From assembly GCA_025935275.1 (NCBI GenBank), contig JAICVP010000029.1, forward strand, positions 1 to 13,410: DNA of 13,410 bases. Reading direction: 5' to 3'. Position numbers and translations under genes: made by a program. The notes beneath the pieces are model-generated. The model did no database searches, was not told the origin of the DNA, and saw only the letters and a program-made list of their open reading frames with translations. Source of the stretch: Thermoleophilia bacterium. Lineage in GTDB: Bacteria; Actinomycetota; Thermoleophilia; Gaiellales; Gaiellaceae. Position 1 is the first letter of the stretch. Every line of letters starts with the position of its first letter. Below, one piece after another: positions 1 through 7,088 of this stretch.

Positions 1-347
1 TCCATGCCGCCGGCGACGATGACGCTGTGGTCGCCGGAGCGGATCATCTGGTCGGCGATCTGAACGGCGCGGATGCTGGAGGCGCAGACCTTGTTGATGG
101 TGTCCGAGGGCACCTCGACCGGCAGCCCGGCTCCCACCGCGGCCTGCCTGGCCGGAGCCTGGCCCGCGCCGCCCTGGAGCACCTGCCCCATCGTGACGTA
201 CTCGACATCGCCGTCGGGCACTCCCGAGCGGTCGAGCGCGGCGCGGATCGCAACCGCCCCGAGCTGCGGCGCTTCGTAGTCCTTGAGCGCGCCTCCGAGC
301 TTCCCGAAGGGCGTTCTCACCGCCGAGACGATGACCGCGCGTGCCAT
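1..347 (-). CDS. Thiolase (acetyl-CoA C-acetyltransferase family), N-terminal part
   Basis: Partial gene: the first 115 codons are present and the rest lies beyond the left edge. Translation from the ATG at 347-345 begins MARAVIVSAVRTPFGK, the standard thiolase N-terminus. The acylated nucleophile is visible as Cys88 in the NKVCASS motif, at the position expected for biosynthetic and degradative thiolases of about 390 residues. The fragment ends in VIVAGGM, also typical. Thiolases join or split acetyl units on CoA (acetoacetyl-CoA or 3-ketoacyl-CoA); this N-terminal piece cannot separate a beta-oxidation enzyme from a biosynthetic one. The start lies 16 bases after the stop of the M48 protease gene on the same strand and has no clear Shine-Dalgarno sequence, which suggests read-through from upstream. 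The family call is firm; substrate and symbol are left open. Confidence 0.93.
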   Translation of the reverse strand, partial: MARAVIVSAVRTPFGKLGGALKDYEAPQLGAVAIRAALDRSGVPDGDVEYVTMGQVLQGGAGQAPARQAAVGAGLPVEVPSDTINKVCASSIRAVQIADQMIRSGDHSVIVAGGM

Positions 348-363
348 GAAAGGAGCGTACCTG

Positions 364-1650
364 TCAGGGAGAGGGCTGCTCTCGCGCCTGCCAGGCGCGG
401 ACCATTTCGATGCGCTGCAGGCCCGTCGGATGCGTCTCCATAAGGACGTAGGACCAGGTCGGCGGGCTCGGATCGGCGTGCGCCGCGAACGTGAACCGCT
501 TGAAGAGGCCCTCCGCGTCCTGCGGGTCCTGGGTGAGCGTGAGGGCCACCCAGTCGGCCTCGGCCTCCATGTGGCGCGTGATCACGTTCTGCAAGGGAAG
601 TGCGATCGTCGAGAGCACGACGAGCGCGAGCAGCCCGAGCGGAACGGCCTCGGGGTTCCTCATCCCGCCGCGCCTTCTCGTGATCCGTGAGATCAGGAAG
701 GCGCCCGGGATGGCGAAAAGCGCGTACCACGCGACGCCCTTGAAGATGTGCCTGCGGGCGTGATGGCCGAGCTCGTGGGCTACCACGACCTCCTGCTCGT
801 CGAGCGTGAACGGGCGCCGGAGAACCGTGCTCCAGAGAATCACGCGGCGCGTCGGTCCCATCCCCACGGCCTCCGCGTTCGGCAGGCTAGTCTCCCCGCT
901 CACGTCCTGCACATTGATCGGGATGTCCTCCAGCCCCAGCTGCTCCTCGTAGGAATTCGCGGAAGCCTGCAGCGCCGGGCGGCGGAGCGGCTCCTGGCCC
1001 GGGATCAGATACGGAAAGAGGAAGGCGAAGAGGGTGGCCAGTGCGACGAAGGCGACCCCGCCGGGCAGCCACCACCAGTCGCCGACTACCTGGGCGAGCC
1101 CGACGACGATGAGGATCGCCAGGCAGACGAAGAGAAACTCTGCGCCGAGACCGAACCAGCCACCCACGACCCACTCGTAGTAGGACGCCTCCGTGACGTC
1201 GTGGCGGCGCTGCCACCAGAGCTCGGCGAGGCCGAATGGAAGCTGCAGCAGCCAGATCAGCCCGAGGCCCAGCATGGCGAGGAGCATCCCAGTGCCAATC
1301 GGGCCGGCAGCGGACTCCCGGACGAACTTCGGGCCGATCTTCGCGTAGACGGCCACGACGGCGATGACCACGAGCTGGACGAGGACGAAGTCCCAGCGGA
1401 CGAAGCGCTCGTAGCTCTCGGCCTGCGAGATCGTCGACGTCGGAAAGAGCGTGGTCTGCTCCACGTCGGGCAGCTCGAGCCCGTCGGGGACGACCGTCTG
1501 CCAGAGGAAGTACGCCGCGGCGATCCACCCGGCGACTGCCGCCGCGAGCGCGACCCCGATGCCGGCCCGCCTGGCTATGTGAACGCGGGCTCCGGCTCCG
1601 GCTCGAGCTCGGGCGGCGGGGGTGCCGGTCGAGGCGCCGCGAACTCCCAC
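364..1650 (-). CDS. Ste24-like M48 family membrane zinc metalloprotease
   Basis: An integral membrane protease of about 428 residues, the usual size of the Ste24/CAAX-protease branch of M48. The zinc motif HELGH is at residues 292-296, and the third ligand is probably Glu362 in EAEAD, matching the family's ExxAD motif. Hydrophobic segments lie near residues 31-50, 86-103, 120-140, 165-188, 196-214, 306-320 and 338-355. The C-terminal motif ETHPTGLQRI is the conserved HPxxxxRI substrate region. Bacterial relatives are thought to act in membrane-protein quality control. The start is uncertain. The frame stays open far upstream, but that part only mirrors the preceding gene. I chose the GTG at 1650-1648, which keeps the first membrane segment but overlaps the DUF4389 gene by 76 bases and has no good ribosome site. 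The next candidate, a GTG at codon 63, would lose the first membrane segment. The gene ends 16 bases before the thiolase start. Confidence 0.88.
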   Translation of the reverse strand: MGVRGASTGTPAARARAGAGARVHIARRAGIGVALAAAVAGWIAAAYFLWQTVVPDGLELPDVEQTTLFPTSTISQAESYERFVRWDFVLVQLVVIAVVAVYAKIGPKFVRESAAGPIGTGMLLAMLGLGLIWLLQLPFGLAELWWQRRHDVTEASYYEWVVGGWFGLGAEFLFVCLAILIVVGLAQVVGDWWWLPGGVAFVALATLFAFLFPYLIPGQEPLRRPALQASANSYEEQLGLEDIPINVQDVSGETSLPNAEAVGMGPTRRVILWSTVLRRPFTLDEQEVVVAHELGHHARRHIFKGVAWYALFAIPGAFLISRITRRRGGMRNPEAVPLGLLALVVLSTIALPLQNVITRHMEAEADWVALTLTQDPQDAEGLFKRFTFAAHADPSPPTWSYVLMETHPTGLQRIEMVRAWQAREQPSP

Positions 1651-2933
1651 GGGCCCGAATACGGGTAGACGTCGGTCAGGAGGAAGAAGTAGGCGTTGGT
1701 CTCCGCTCCGTAGCGGATCGCGTAGGCGCCGAGGTTCCGCAAACCGAGCGGCATCCGGCCGAGGAACAGCCCGACGAACCAGCCGAAGATGGCCACGAGG
1801 AAGAGGGCCCAGTTGAGCGTCGCGCTGATGAGGAAGGCGGGGATCGCGAGGAAGAGGCGGAAGAGCGTCTTCAGACGGTGCTGGCGCTCGGGCCCGTCGA
1901 TCTCGACCTCGACCGGATACGTGCCGGGCGCGCCGACGAAGCCGGGGAACGGGTTGGCGACGATGCTCGCGTAGGCGCTCACGTGCACGACGTACTGCAC
2001 GTACGCGGCGAGGAAGCGGTGCAACGCGCTCGGGGTACGCCCCGTCGCGAGGGTGGCGAACCAGCTCACGATCAGGGCCAGGACCGCCGCGAACCCCCAC
2101 AGCACGAGCCAGAAGAGGTGCACCAGGTAGAGGAGGCCGCGGAAGAAGACCGTCAGCCGCGAGCGGCGCAGGTCGTCCTCCACGTTCAGCCGAACTGGCC
2201 GAGGCACCTCGGGCAAGTCGGCCACGGGCTCAGCAGGGTCGGCGTTCGGGTAGCGGTCGGTCAGCAGGAAGAAGTAGCCCCACGTCTGCGCGGCGTAGCG
2301 AAGTCCGTACGCGAAGAGGTCGCGCATCCCATGGGGCGCGCGCGCCCGCACGAGGCAGACGAACCACGCGAGCACGGAGAGGGCGAAGAAGCCCGACGCG
2401 AGCGTGATGCCGTACTCCCAGGAGCTCGAGCTCTGGTCGTCGTAGCCCGAGTTGCTGCTTCCGCCTCCACCCGGTGTGCCGACGAGGGTGCCCGCGAGCG
2501 TCGCCGCGGGGATGACGAGGATGCCCCGGAAGAACGTTTTCAGGCGATGCTGCGGCGCGGGCGGGTCGACCTCGACGTCCACAGGGTACCCGGGCTTGCC
2601 CGAGAAGCCCGGATATGGGTCCGCGGCGAGGAAGATGTACGCGTGCAGGTGCGTCGAGAAGCGGACGTACGCCGCGAAGAAGTCGTGCAGGCTGAGCGGC
2701 GAGCGCCCCTTGATGAGGGTCAGGAACCAGTTGACGATCGCGGCGAAAAAGGCGCCGATCGACCAGATGAAGAGCCAGATCCAGAGCGGGATCGAGAGGA
2801 TGAGGCGAAACGCGACCGTCAGCCGCGAGCGGTCGAGGTCGTCGGTGACGACGACCCGGATCGGATGCCGGTTCGGATCGGGCGACGGCGGCTCCAAGGG
2901 CTCCAGCTCGATGGGAGGCGGCTCGAAGACCAA
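1575..2933 (-). CDS. DUF4389-type membrane protein with a tandem duplicated module
   Basis: A 452-residue membrane protein built from two similar modules, at about residues 24-228 and 246-424. Each begins with a strand rich in V/D followed by DDLxRSRLTV, then a hydrophobic segment, a GRxP turn, a YV...AY segment ending in ADPYPGF or ANPFPGF, a second QHRLKT(F/L)FR start, more hydrophobic sequence, and FLLTDxYP. Each module is thus itself two related halves, giving four copies of the basic unit. A Gly/Ser-rich loop occupies residues 154-172, and the ends are Pro/Glu-rich. The pattern matches the DUF4389 family, whose function is unknown. The only plausible start is the TTG at 2933-2931; no ATG or GTG occurs in frame before the first conserved motif. 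It is first in a same-strand group with the M48 protease and thiolase, and is divergent from the trp operon. Confidence 0.85.
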   Translation of the reverse strand: MVFEPPPIELEPLEPPSPDPNRHPIRVVVTDDLDRSRLTVAFRLILSIPLWIWLFIWSIGAFFAAIVNWFLTLIKGRSPLSLHDFFAAYVRFSTHLHAYIFLAADPYPGFSGKPGYPVDVEVDPPAPQHRLKTFFRGILVIPAATLAGTLVGTPGGGGSSNSGYDDQSSSSWEYGITLASGFFALSVLAWFVCLVRARAPHGMRDLFAYGLRYAAQTWGYFFLLTDRYPNADPAEPVADLPEVPRPVRLNVEDDLRRSRLTVFFRGLLYLVHLFWLVLWGFAAVLALIVSWFATLATGRTPSALHRFLAAYVQYVVHVSAYASIVANPFPGFVGAPGTYPVEVEIDGPERQHRLKTLFRLFLAIPAFLISATLNWALFLVAIFGWFVGLFLGRMPLGLRNLGAYAIRYGAETNAYFFLLTDVYPYSGPWEFAAPRPAPPPPELEPEPEPAFT

Positions 2934-2942
2934 CGAGCCCGC

Positions 2943-2948
2943 ATTATT
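2943..2948 (-). promoter_or_regulatory. Possible -10 element for the DUF4389 gene
   Basis: Read on the minus strand this is AATAAT, close to a TATAAT box, ending 9 bases before the TTG start. No convincing -35 hexamer is visible 16-18 bases further upstream. If real, the transcript would begin at or very near the start codon. Confidence 0.25.
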
Positions 2949-2958
2949 GCCTGTGCAG

Positions 2959-2988
2959 TTGACGGGCCCCTGACCCGTGTCCTACCCT
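2959..2988 (+). promoter_or_regulatory. Probable trp operon promoter
   Basis: TTGACG at 2959-2964 and TACCCT at 2983-2988 are separated by 18 bases. The first matches the housekeeping -35 consensus at five of six positions; the second fits the TAnnnT form common in GC-rich actinobacteria. It lies directly before the leader-peptide ATG at 2997. Transcription starting 7-9 bases after the -10 box would begin within 2995-2997, making the leader peptide leaderless or nearly so. Confidence 0.55.
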
Positions 2989-2996
2989 CTGAGGAC

Positions 2997-3059
2997 ATGA
3001 CTCCCGTCCGCATCTGGTGGGCCTGGCGCCGCGAGCGGAGCGGGAGCGACGCCTGCTGA
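2997..3059 (+). CDS. trpL: trp operon leader peptide
   Basis: A 20-codon reading frame, ATG to TGA, beginning MTPVRI and containing Trp at positions 7, 8 and 10 (W-W-A-W). Three Trp codons in four, in a tiny frame directly upstream of trpE and followed by competing RNA hairpins and an intrinsic terminator, are the hallmark of ribosome-mediated attenuation. The peptide itself probably has no function; ribosome stalling at 3015-3026 when charged tRNA-Trp is scarce is the signal. GAGGA at 2991-2995 is too close to the ATG to be a good ribosome site, which fits leaderless translation. The stop codon at 3057-3059 lies directly before the segment that can open the terminator. The role is inferred from layout and known attenuator logic. 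Confidence 0.88.
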   Translation: MTPVRIWWAWRRERSGSDAC

Positions 3060-3087
3060 AGAAGGGTCGACATCCCCGTTCCGCTCG
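3032..3087 (+). promoter_or_regulatory. trp attenuator: leader hairpin (arms 1 and 2)
   Basis: Bases 3032-3044 can pair with 3075-3087 in a continuous 13-bp helix with one G-U pair (3040 with 3079). The 5' arm begins 6 bases after the last Trp codon, inside the leader peptide. A ribosome stalled on the Trp codons would cover part of it and stop this hairpin forming. When it does form, it is compatible with the terminator further down. It therefore behaves like the 1:2 pause or anti-antiterminator hairpin of classical trp leaders. Pairing was worked out by eye, without energy calculation. Confidence 0.65.
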
Positions 3088-3096
3088 AAGACCTTC
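3061..3096 (+). promoter_or_regulatory. trp attenuator: possible antiterminator pairing
   Basis: GAAGGGTC at 3061-3068 can pair with GACCTTC at 3090-3096, with one bulged G. The second segment is the 5' arm of the terminator, so this pairing excludes termination. The first segment begins two bases after the leader stop codon, so a ribosome finishing the leader peptide would mask it. This gives the expected read-out: Trp present, terminator forms; Trp absent, ribosome stalls upstream and the operon is transcribed. The helix is short, so the exact partner is less certain than the terminator. Confidence 0.45.
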
Positions 3097-3113
3097 CCTC
3101 GGAGGGTCTTTTT
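3088..3113 (+). terminator. trp attenuator: intrinsic terminator
   Basis: Stem 3090-3097 with 3101-3108 (8 bp, one G-U pair) around a three-base loop, extended by two A-T pairs (3088-3089 with 3109-3110), followed by five T at 3109-3113. It lies 7 bases before the trpE ATG. This is the classic form of a Rho-independent terminator in the leader of a biosynthetic operon. The 3' arm also holds the only GGAGGG upstream of trpE. Confidence 0.85.
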
Positions 3114-3120
3114 CGTTGCC

Positions 3121-4356
3121 ATGACCATCGCTAGCGACATCCACGCAGACCTGATCACCCCGCTCGGGGCCTACCTGAGGCTGGCAGCCGAGGGAGGCGC
3201 CGCCTTCCTGCTCGAGTCCGTCGAGAAGGGGCGGCTGGGCCGCTACAGCCTCGTCGGGCGCGGGACGCGGATCGTCGAGTTCGCGGAGGCCGAGCGCGTG
3301 CTCGCGGCCGGCAGCCCCGTCGTCGGCTATCTCGCCTACGACCACATTGCCGAGCTCGAGTCGACGGTGCCGCTGCCGGAGACGGGCCCGGGCCTCCCCG
3401 AAAGCCGCTTCGTCGTCGCGGACACGCTTCTCCGCTTCGACCACGCGGCGAGCGTCGCCGAGGTCCTCCACGGGGACCGGGACGCGGTCTCTGCGCTCCT
3501 CGCGGGTGAGCGCAGCGAGCCGAAGCGCGGATCCGCGGCGCACGGCGAGACGACCCGCTACCCCTCCCGCGACGACTATGAGGGAAGCGTCCGCCGCGCG
3601 AAGGAATACATCCGGGCCGGAGACGCGTTCCAGATCGTGGTTTCACAACGCGCGGAGCGACCGACGGACGTCTCTGCCCTCGCGCTCTACCGGTCGCTCC
3701 GCCGCATCAACCCCTCGCCGTACCACTTCCTGCTCGACCTCGACGGCATCGAGCTCGTCGGCTCGTCCCCGGAGACGCTCGTGAAGCTGGAGGGAACACG
3801 CGCGAGCCTCAACCCGATCGCGGGCACGACGCACCCCGGCGAGGGCGACGCGGAAGAGCTGCTCGCCTCCGAGAAGGACCGGTCGGAGCACATCATGCTC
3901 GTCGACCTCGGCCGCAACGACCTCTCGCGCGTGTGCAAGCCGGGCAGCGTGCGCGTCGGCAAGTTCCTCGAGCCCGAGCGCTACTCCCACGTCACGCACC
4001 TCGTCTCCGAGGTTGCGGGTGAGCTCCTGCCCGGCACGGGCCCGTTCGACCTCTTGCGCGCCTGCTTCCCTGCGGGCACGGTTTCGGGGGCGCCCAAGGT
4101 GCGTGCGATGCAGATCATCTCCGAGCTCGAGGGCTATCGCCGCGGCCCGTACGCGGGCGCGGTGGGCTACGCGCTGCCCGGCGGCTCCTTCGACACCTGC
4201 ATCGCCATCCGCACGGTCATCCTCGAAGGCGGCCTCGCACGCCTGCAGGCCGGAGCCGGCATCGTCGCGGACTCGGATCCGGCCGCCGAGCACGAGGAAT
4301 GCCTGCGCAAGCTCGCAGCGCTCGAGGCGGCGCTCGAGGAGGCCGAGGCCGCGTGA
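3121..4356 (+). CDS. trpE: Anthranilate synthase component I
   Basis: Converts chorismate and ammonia to anthranilate, the first committed step of Trp synthesis; TrpG supplies the ammonia from glutamine. Signatures: the LLES feedback-binding motif at residues 30-33, NPSPY at 197-201, PIAGT at 232-236, EHIMLVDLGRND at 256-267 and GTVSGAPK at 319-326. LLES and NPSPY line the Trp inhibitor pocket in known TrpE structures, so feedback inhibition is expected. At 411 residues it is clearly shorter than the usual 450-520. The loss is mostly in the N-terminal half, between RYSLVGR and GYLAYD, and in a shortened linker after PIAGT, where the usual RPRG reads THPG. The ATG at 3121 follows the attenuator; the nearest Shine-Dalgarno-like GGAGGG (3101-3106) is inside the terminator arm, 14 bases from the start. 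The end overlaps trpG by four bases. PabB is unlikely given the operon and LLES motif. Confidence 0.96.
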   Translation: MTIASDIHADLITPLGAYLRLAAEGGAAFLLESVEKGRLGRYSLVGRGTRIVEFAEAERVLAAGSPVVGYLAYDHIAELESTVPLPETGPGLPESRFVVADTLLRFDHAASVAEVLHGDRDAVSALLAGERSEPKRGSAAHGETTRYPSRDDYEGSVRRAKEYIRAGDAFQIVVSQRAERPTDVSALALYRSLRRINPSPYHFLLDLDGIELVGSSPETLVKLEGTRASLNPIAGTTHPGEGDAEELLASEKDRSEHIMLVDLGRNDLSRVCKPGSVRVGKFLEPERYSHVTHLVSEVAGELLPGTGPFDLLRACFPAGTVSGAPKVRAMQIISELEGYRRGPYAGAVGYALPGGSFDTCIAIRTVILEGGLARLQAGAGIVADSDPAAEHEECLRKLAALEAALEEAEAA

Positions 4357-4916
4357 TCCTCCTCGTCGACAACTACGACAGCTTCACCTACAACCTCGCG
4401 CACCTCTTCCAGGAGCTCGGCGCCGAGGTCACGGTCGTGCGAAACGACAAGATCGATGCGGACGAGGCGGAGCGGCTCCAACCGAGCCATCTCGTCATCT
4501 CCCCCGGCCCGGGGCGCCCGGCCGACGCGGGCGCGAGCCTGGAGATCGTCCGCCGGCTCGGCGAGCGGGTGCCGACGCTCGGCGTCTGCCTCGGGCACCA
4601 GGCGATCGTCGAGGCCTACGGCGGCGAGGTCGGCCAGGCTAAGCGTCTGATGCACGGAAAGGCGAGCCCGGTCGCGCACGACGGGCGCGGCCTCTTCGAG
4701 GGCCTTCCCGATCCGCTCGAGAGCGGCCGCTACCACTCCTTGGCGGCGACGGAAGTCCCGGAGTCGCTGGAGGTCTGCGCCACGACGGAGGATGGCGAGG
4801 TCATGGCCGTCCGGCACCGGGAGTTTCCCGTGATCGGCATCCAGTTTCACCCGGAGTCCGTACTCACGCCCGACGGGCCGGCGCTCGCCAAGAACTTTTT
4901 GGAGGGACGACGTTGA
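4353..4916 (+). CDS. trpG: Anthranilate synthase component II (glutamine amidotransferase)
   Basis: Class I glutamine amidotransferase that hydrolyses glutamine and passes ammonia to TrpE. The 187-residue product starts MILLVDNYDSFTYN. It carries the oxyanion-loop SPGPG at residues 50-54, the nucleophile Cys79 in GVCLGHQ, and His166 and Glu168 in FHPES, so the catalytic triad is complete. The length is normal for a free TrpG. The GTG at 4353 was chosen because it overlaps the trpE stop in GTGA and has AGGAGG at 4337-4342. The open frame continues a little upstream, but that part is antisense-like shadow over trpE. In many bacteria such a subunit also serves PabB; that cannot be judged here. 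Confidence 0.96.
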   Translation: MILLVDNYDSFTYNLAHLFQELGAEVTVVRNDKIDADEAERLQPSHLVISPGPGRPADAGASLEIVRRLGERVPTLGVCLGHQAIVEAYGGEVGQAKRLMHGKASPVAHDGRGLFEGLPDPLESGRYHSLAATEVPESLEVCATTEDGEVMAVRHREFPVIGIQFHPESVLTPDGPALAKNFLEGRR

Positions 4917-5941
4917 CGATTCAGGAGGGTCTCGCGCGGCTGCTCGACGGCCACGACCTGAGCCGGCACGAGGCGCGCGCGGTGATGGGCGAGATCATGA
5001 GCGGCTCGGCGACCCCGGCCCAGATCGGCGGCTTTCTGGTCGCGCTGCGGCTGAAGGGCGAGACTGCTGACGAGATCGCGGGTTGCGCCGAGGCGATGCG
5101 GGCACACGTGCTCTCGGTGAGCCCGAAGCGCGACGACCTCGTCGACACCGCCGGGACGGGCGGCGACGGGGCCGGCACGTTCAACATCTCGACCGCAGCC
5201 GCACTCGTCGCGGCCGCGGCCGGAGCCGGTGTCGCGAAGCACGGGAACCGCGCGGTCTCCTCGTCCTCGGGCTCGGCCGACGTCCTCGAGGCGCTCGGCT
5301 TCGACCTCGAGCAGCCGGCCGAAAGGATCGAGCGCTCGATCGACGAGCTCGGCTTCGGCTTCCTCTTCGCGCCGTCACATCATCCCGCGATGCGCCACGC
5401 CGCACCGGTTCGCCGCGAGCTCGCGGCCCGAACCGTCTTCAACGTCCTCGGGCCGTTGACGAACCCGGCCGGCGCGCGGGCCCAGGTCGTCGGCGTCTAC
5501 GCCCCCGAGCTCGTGCCCACGATCGCGGAGGTCCTGGCGCAGCTCGGCTCCCGCCGAGCGTTCGTCGTGCACGGCGCCGGCGGCGTCGACGAGCTCTCCC
5601 CGATCGGCCCGAACCTCGTCTGCGAGGTCGCAGACGGCAAGGTGAGGCGTCGCGAGATCGACCCGCTCGAGTTCGGCGTCCCGCGCTGCAAGCCCGGCGA
5701 GCTCGCGGGCGGCTCTCCGGAGGAGAACGCCGTCGCCATTCGCGAGATCTTCGCCGGGGCGAAAGGCGCCAAGCGCGAAGCCGTCCTCCTCAACGCCGGC
5801 GGAGCGATCGCAGCCGGCGGCCATGCCGAGGATCTCGCAGAGGGATACGAGATCGCCCAGAAGGCGCTCGATTCCGGCGGGGCCGCGGAGCGGCTCGACC
5901 AGCTCGTCGCGTTTTCGCAGGAGAAGGAGGCAGTCGCCTGA
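4913..5941 (+). CDS. trpD: Anthranilate phosphoribosyltransferase
   Basis: Transfers the phosphoribosyl group of PRPP to anthranilate. The product has 342 residues, standard for TrpD. PRPP and Mg sites are visible as GTGGDG at 81-86, NIST at 91-94, KHGNR at 109-113 and the DE pair at 226-227 in GGVDELSP. The anthranilate-binding region PVRREL and the FNVLGPLTNP motif follow the family pattern. The start is TTG at 4913, overlapping the trpG stop in TTGA, with GGAGGG at 4901-4906 at ideal spacing. The stop shares one base with the next start (TGATG). No unusual residues were seen. Confidence 0.96.
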   Translation: MTIQEGLARLLDGHDLSRHEARAVMGEIMSGSATPAQIGGFLVALRLKGETADEIAGCAEAMRAHVLSVSPKRDDLVDTAGTGGDGAGTFNISTAAALVAAAAGAGVAKHGNRAVSSSSGSADVLEALGFDLEQPAERIERSIDELGFGFLFAPSHHPAMRHAAPVRRELAARTVFNVLGPLTNPAGARAQVVGVYAPELVPTIAEVLAQLGSRRAFVVHGAGGVDELSPIGPNLVCEVADGKVRRREIDPLEFGVPRCKPGELAGGSPEENAVAIREIFAGAKGAKREAVLLNAGGAIAAGGHAEDLAEGYEIAQKALDSGGAAERLDQLVAFSQEKEAVA

Positions 5942-7088
5942 TGGGCCGCTTCCGAGACGCTCTCGCGCGACCCGGCCTCGGAACCATTGCCGAGGTGAAG
6001 CGCCGGTCGCCGTCGGCGGGCGACCTCAGGCCCGACGCCGATCCCGCCGAGCTTGCGGCCGCGTTCGAGGGCGCCGGGGCCTCTGCGGTCTCCGTGCTCG
6101 TGGACGAGCGCTTCGCCGGCACCTGGGACGACCTCCGCGCAGCGCGGGCGGCCGCGTCCCTCCCGCTCCTCGCGAAGGGGTTCTTCTCGACAAGGGAGCA
6201 CCTCGAGACGGCGAAGGCGAGCGGCGCGGACGCTGCGCTCCTCCTCCTTCGGGATCTGGACGACGGCAGCATGCACGAGCTGCTGCAGGTCGCCGGAGAG
6301 CTTGGCCTCGACACGCTCGTCGAGGCGCACGATGCCGACGAGCTTGCGCGGGCCACAACGCTCGGCGCGCCCGTGATCGGTCTCAACGCCCGCGACCTCG
6401 GCACCTTCGAGATCGACCGCCGCGGACAGCTCGAGCTCGTCGCCTCCGCGCCGCAGGACCGCGTCGTCGTGGCCGAGAGCGGAATCCTCAACCGGGCGCA
6501 CGGAGCCGCCGCCGAGCTCGCCGGCGCCGACGCAGTCCTCGTCGGGTCCGCCCTGATGCGGGCGGACGACCCGGCGGCAAAGCTCGGCGACTTGCTGCGC
6601 CGCCCGTACGTGAAGGTCTGCGGCCTGACCCGGGACGAAGATGTCGCGGTGGCTGCCGAGGCCGGCGCCGACCTCGCGGGCTTCGTCCTCGCGGAGAGCC
6701 CCCGTCGCGCTGCGGCACCCCTGCCCGTTCCGGACACGATGCTCTCCGTCGGCGTCTTCGTCGGCGAGACCGAGGACGCCGGCACCGACCTCGCCCAGCT
6801 GTATGCGCAGGAGAACGGCCACCGGGCGCGCGACGGCGTGCTCCTCCGTGGAGCCGAAGTCGTCGCGCAGGTGAAGGATTTGCCCTGGCTCCAGGAAGAC
6901 GACGGGCACTGGGAGCGGGCTGCGCGCACGGAGGGCCGCGTCCTCCTCGCGGGCGGCCTGGGACCGGAGAACGTGCGCGCCGCGATCGCGGCGGTCGACC
7001 CCTGGTGCGTGGACGCGAGCCGCAGCCTCGAGGCCTCGCCGGGGATCAAGGATCACGACCGCGTGCGCGCGTTCGTGGAGGCGGCCCG

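Noticed and set aside
748..1668. 306-codon plus-strand frame opposite the M48 protease
   Set aside because: Highly charged low-complexity product, antisense to a gene with a clear zinc motif; no ribosome site.
1651..2100. N-terminal extension of the M48 protease frame
   Set aside because: Arg/Pro-rich mirror of the DUF4389 coding sequence with no family similarity. The protease proper begins near the first hydrophobic segment.
1878..3059. A 393-codon open frame on the plus strand ending at the leader-peptide stop
   Set aside because: It runs antisense through the well-supported DUF4389 gene with Arg/Glu-rich low-complexity product. Only its last 20 codons, from the ATG at 2997, look real (trpL).
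5083..5940. Long in-frame extension upstream of trpCF
   Set aside because: Arg-rich shadow of trpD in another frame. The ATG at 5941 has a good ribosome site and the TGATG junction.
5497..7056. 519-codon minus-strand frame opposite trpD-trpCF
   Set aside because: Typical antisense shadow in GC-rich DNA; its product has no recognisable motif and the sense strand encodes complete enzymes.
5823..7088. Long in-frame extension upstream of trpB
   Set aside because: Shadow of trpD/trpCF in another frame, almost all Arg/Pro/Gly. The trpB family N-terminus begins at 7089.
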